Assembly (NCBI GenBank): GCA_029259835.1
Contig: JAJDEL010000944.1
Span: 1-6,436, forward strand
Direction: 5' to 3'
DNA length: 6,436 nt
Origin: Planctomicrobium sp.
GTDB taxonomy: Bacteria > Planctomycetota > Planctomycetia > Planctomycetales > Planctomycetaceae
Positions 5,485-6,436 of this stretch are shown piece by piece. Every line of letters begins with the position of its first letter. Position 1 is the first letter of the stretch. Both the position numbers and the translations under genes were made by a program. The notes below the pieces were generated by a model. It made no database searches. It saw only the letters and a list, made by a program, of their open reading frames with translations, and was not told the DNA's origin.

Positions 5485-6162
5485 TTACGCTTGCTGTCTT
5501 CTACGAACGCGGTAACAAATCAATCCAAGTCCGGCAGTCATGAGCATGAGTAATGCTGACGGTTCCGGAGTAGTGAATGCCACGTCGTCAATCGGAATGC
5601 CTCCCATTCCAGCGACGCCCATCACGTTAGAAAAAATTCGCACTCCCTGAAGTCCAGGATCGTTCGAACTGAGGAAATTAAATGTCCTACGAGGTGCTGC
5701 CCCACTTAATCCTTGGCTGAAACTCGTAGTCAGGGTGCTTCCACCTGCATCAAGTGCAGTGAAAGACCATGCTGGAACAGAAACGCCTGGAGTGATTTGA
5801 GGAATTGAAATGCTTAAGTCCAAAAGTGGTTGGCTAAACATCATGTCGTAAGAGACACCGTTGATCCCACCCCACCATTGAGACATGTAATTTGGGTTCG
5901 AAAGCAGGATGAGGTTGGGATCGAAGGTTGCTGGATTCTTGATTCCCACTCCTGTGCCAGGTGTCACGTTAGTTAACGTCACGCCAAAACCAGCCAGATA
6001 CGCGGTGGGATCCACGCCTAAAGCAGGCGGGCTAGATGTATCGACAGCATCAAAATTGATAACAATCGGGGCTGCTTTGCAGACTGTTGAACTTCCAACC
6101 AGCACAGACAGTCCCAACAACAAGGGGACTACAATTTGAAAGAGATTTGTACGACCAAACAT
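5485..6162 (-). CDS. PEP-CTERM sorting domain protein, exported
   Basis: A 225-residue protein. The start ATG 6162 is chosen because GGGAAG lies about 8 bases upstream and the signal peptide then begins at once (hydrophobic 7-26, likely cleavage at KAA near 29-31); an upstream in-frame TTG at 6177 is less likely. The mature part opens VINFDAVD and is rich in Gly, Ser, Thr and Asn, as in beta-sandwich surface proteins, with IDDVAFTT (191-198) before the tail. The C-terminus is a complete PEP-CTERM signal: Pro-Glu-Pro at 199-201, a hydrophobic helix at 202-217 and the basic run RVRRR at 218-222. Such signals are processed by an exosortase and are associated with exopolysaccharide-linked surface display. 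No exosortase gene is in the window. The second hydroxylase gene follows 31 bases downstream. Confidence 0.92.
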   Translation of the reverse strand: MFGRTNLFQIVVPLLLGLSVLVGSSTVCKAAPIVINFDAVDTSSPPALGVDPTAYLAGFGVTLTNVTPGTGVGIKNPATFDPNLILLSNPNYMSQWWGGINGVSYDMMFSQPLLDLSISIPQITPGVSVPAWSFTALDAGGSTLTTSFSQGLSGAAPRRTFNFLSSNDPGLQGVRIFSNVMGVAGMGGIPIDDVAFTTPEPSALLMLMTAGLGLICYRVRRRQQA

Positions 6163-6251
6163 AACGTTTCTTCCCAAAACGAATGGTGAATAACTCTACT
6201 GTAGTTAATGGCTCGTCCCGGATTTTTGCCCCTCCGAAAACAGCTATCATC

Positions 6252-6280
6252 ATCGTAACCCGAGAAAGCATCAAGGTCAA
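6252..6280 (-). promoter_or_regulatory. Candidate sigma70-type promoter for the PEP-CTERM gene
   Basis: Read on the minus strand, TTGACC (6280-6275) and TACGAT (6257-6252) are separated by exactly 17 bases and match the consensus at 5/6 and 4/6. Transcription would begin about 80 bases before ATG 6162. The leader contains a small imperfect palindrome, TAACT/AGTTA at 6191-6207, that could be an operator. The promoter is the best -35/-10 pair I found in the window, judged by eye. Confidence 0.5.
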
Positions 6281-6306
6281 CCTATTCGTTATTTTCCCAG
6301 GGCTGG

Positions 6307-6436
6307 TCAAAGATTGACAATGCCTAGTTTGGTGAAGAGGAGGTCTTTGCGGAAGGCGTTTTCTCGGAGTGTGGCTGCGAGGTTGGTGGATCCCAGGGCT
6401 TTCATTGCGTTGATGGAGGCATTGCGAATGCGACTG
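6307..6436 (-). CDS. C-terminal fragment of a possible DDE transposase (ISAs1-like), cut off by the window edge
   Basis: The last 42 codons of a minus-strand frame ending in TGA at 6309-6307; the start is beyond the right edge. The peptide contains RNASINAMKALGSTNLAATL, then RENAFRKDLLFTKLGIVNL. The pattern 'LRN..I..LR..G..NIA..LR..A....L..LGI' is what I recall from the C-termini of ISAs1/IS4-like transposases, but this is memory of a pattern, not a search. If correct, the terminal inverted repeat of the element should lie between about 6270 and 6306, close to the promoter of the PEP-CTERM gene. No matching repeat can be identified because the other end is outside the window. It could also be an unrelated protein. 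Confidence 0.45.
   Translation of the reverse strand, partial: SRIRNASINAMKALGSTNLAATLRENAFRKDLLFTKLGIVNL

Overview
The window looks like a piece of a Planctomycetota chromosome, probably a Pirellulales- or Planctomycetales-type member; the genus cannot be read from it. The strongest pointers are a secreted PSCyt2/PSD1 (DUF1549/DUF1553) protein of the kind that is heavily expanded in that phylum, a PEP-CTERM exported protein, mostly weak Shine-Dalgarno signals and moderate GC. Most genes lie on the minus strand.

Left block (1-2591, minus): a secreted transglutaminase-like protein is followed closely by the PSCyt2/PSD1 protein, which runs off the left edge. They look like a two-gene operon of exported proteins.

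Middle block (about 2592-4202): an intergenic stretch leads into two long imperfect inverted repeats, at 2993-3083 and 3876-3971. Both have the architecture of integron attC sites: outer R boxes, an unpaired spacer, an L stem with bases bulged from one arm only, and a variable loop. They lie in the same orientation and bracket one gene, a sterol-desaturase/fatty-acid-hydroxylase family membrane protein (3086-3811, minus). I read 3078-3965 as an integron gene cassette without a nearby integrase, that is, a small CALIN-like cluster. By bulged-base polarity the gene is inverted relative to the attC sites. Beyond the second attC lies a small plus-strand gene for a 99-residue protein with a good ribosome binding site.

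Right block (4575-6436, minus): a second, different sterol-desaturase family protein follows a PEP-CTERM protein by 31 bases, as a probable operon with a recognisable sigma70-type promoter. The extreme right edge holds the C-terminal 42 codons of what may be a DDE (ISAs1-like) transposase.

The most unusual content is the attC pair and its hydroxylase cassette. The remaining genes are ordinary for a planctomycete accessory region. No tRNA, rRNA, CRISPR array or riboswitch was seen.
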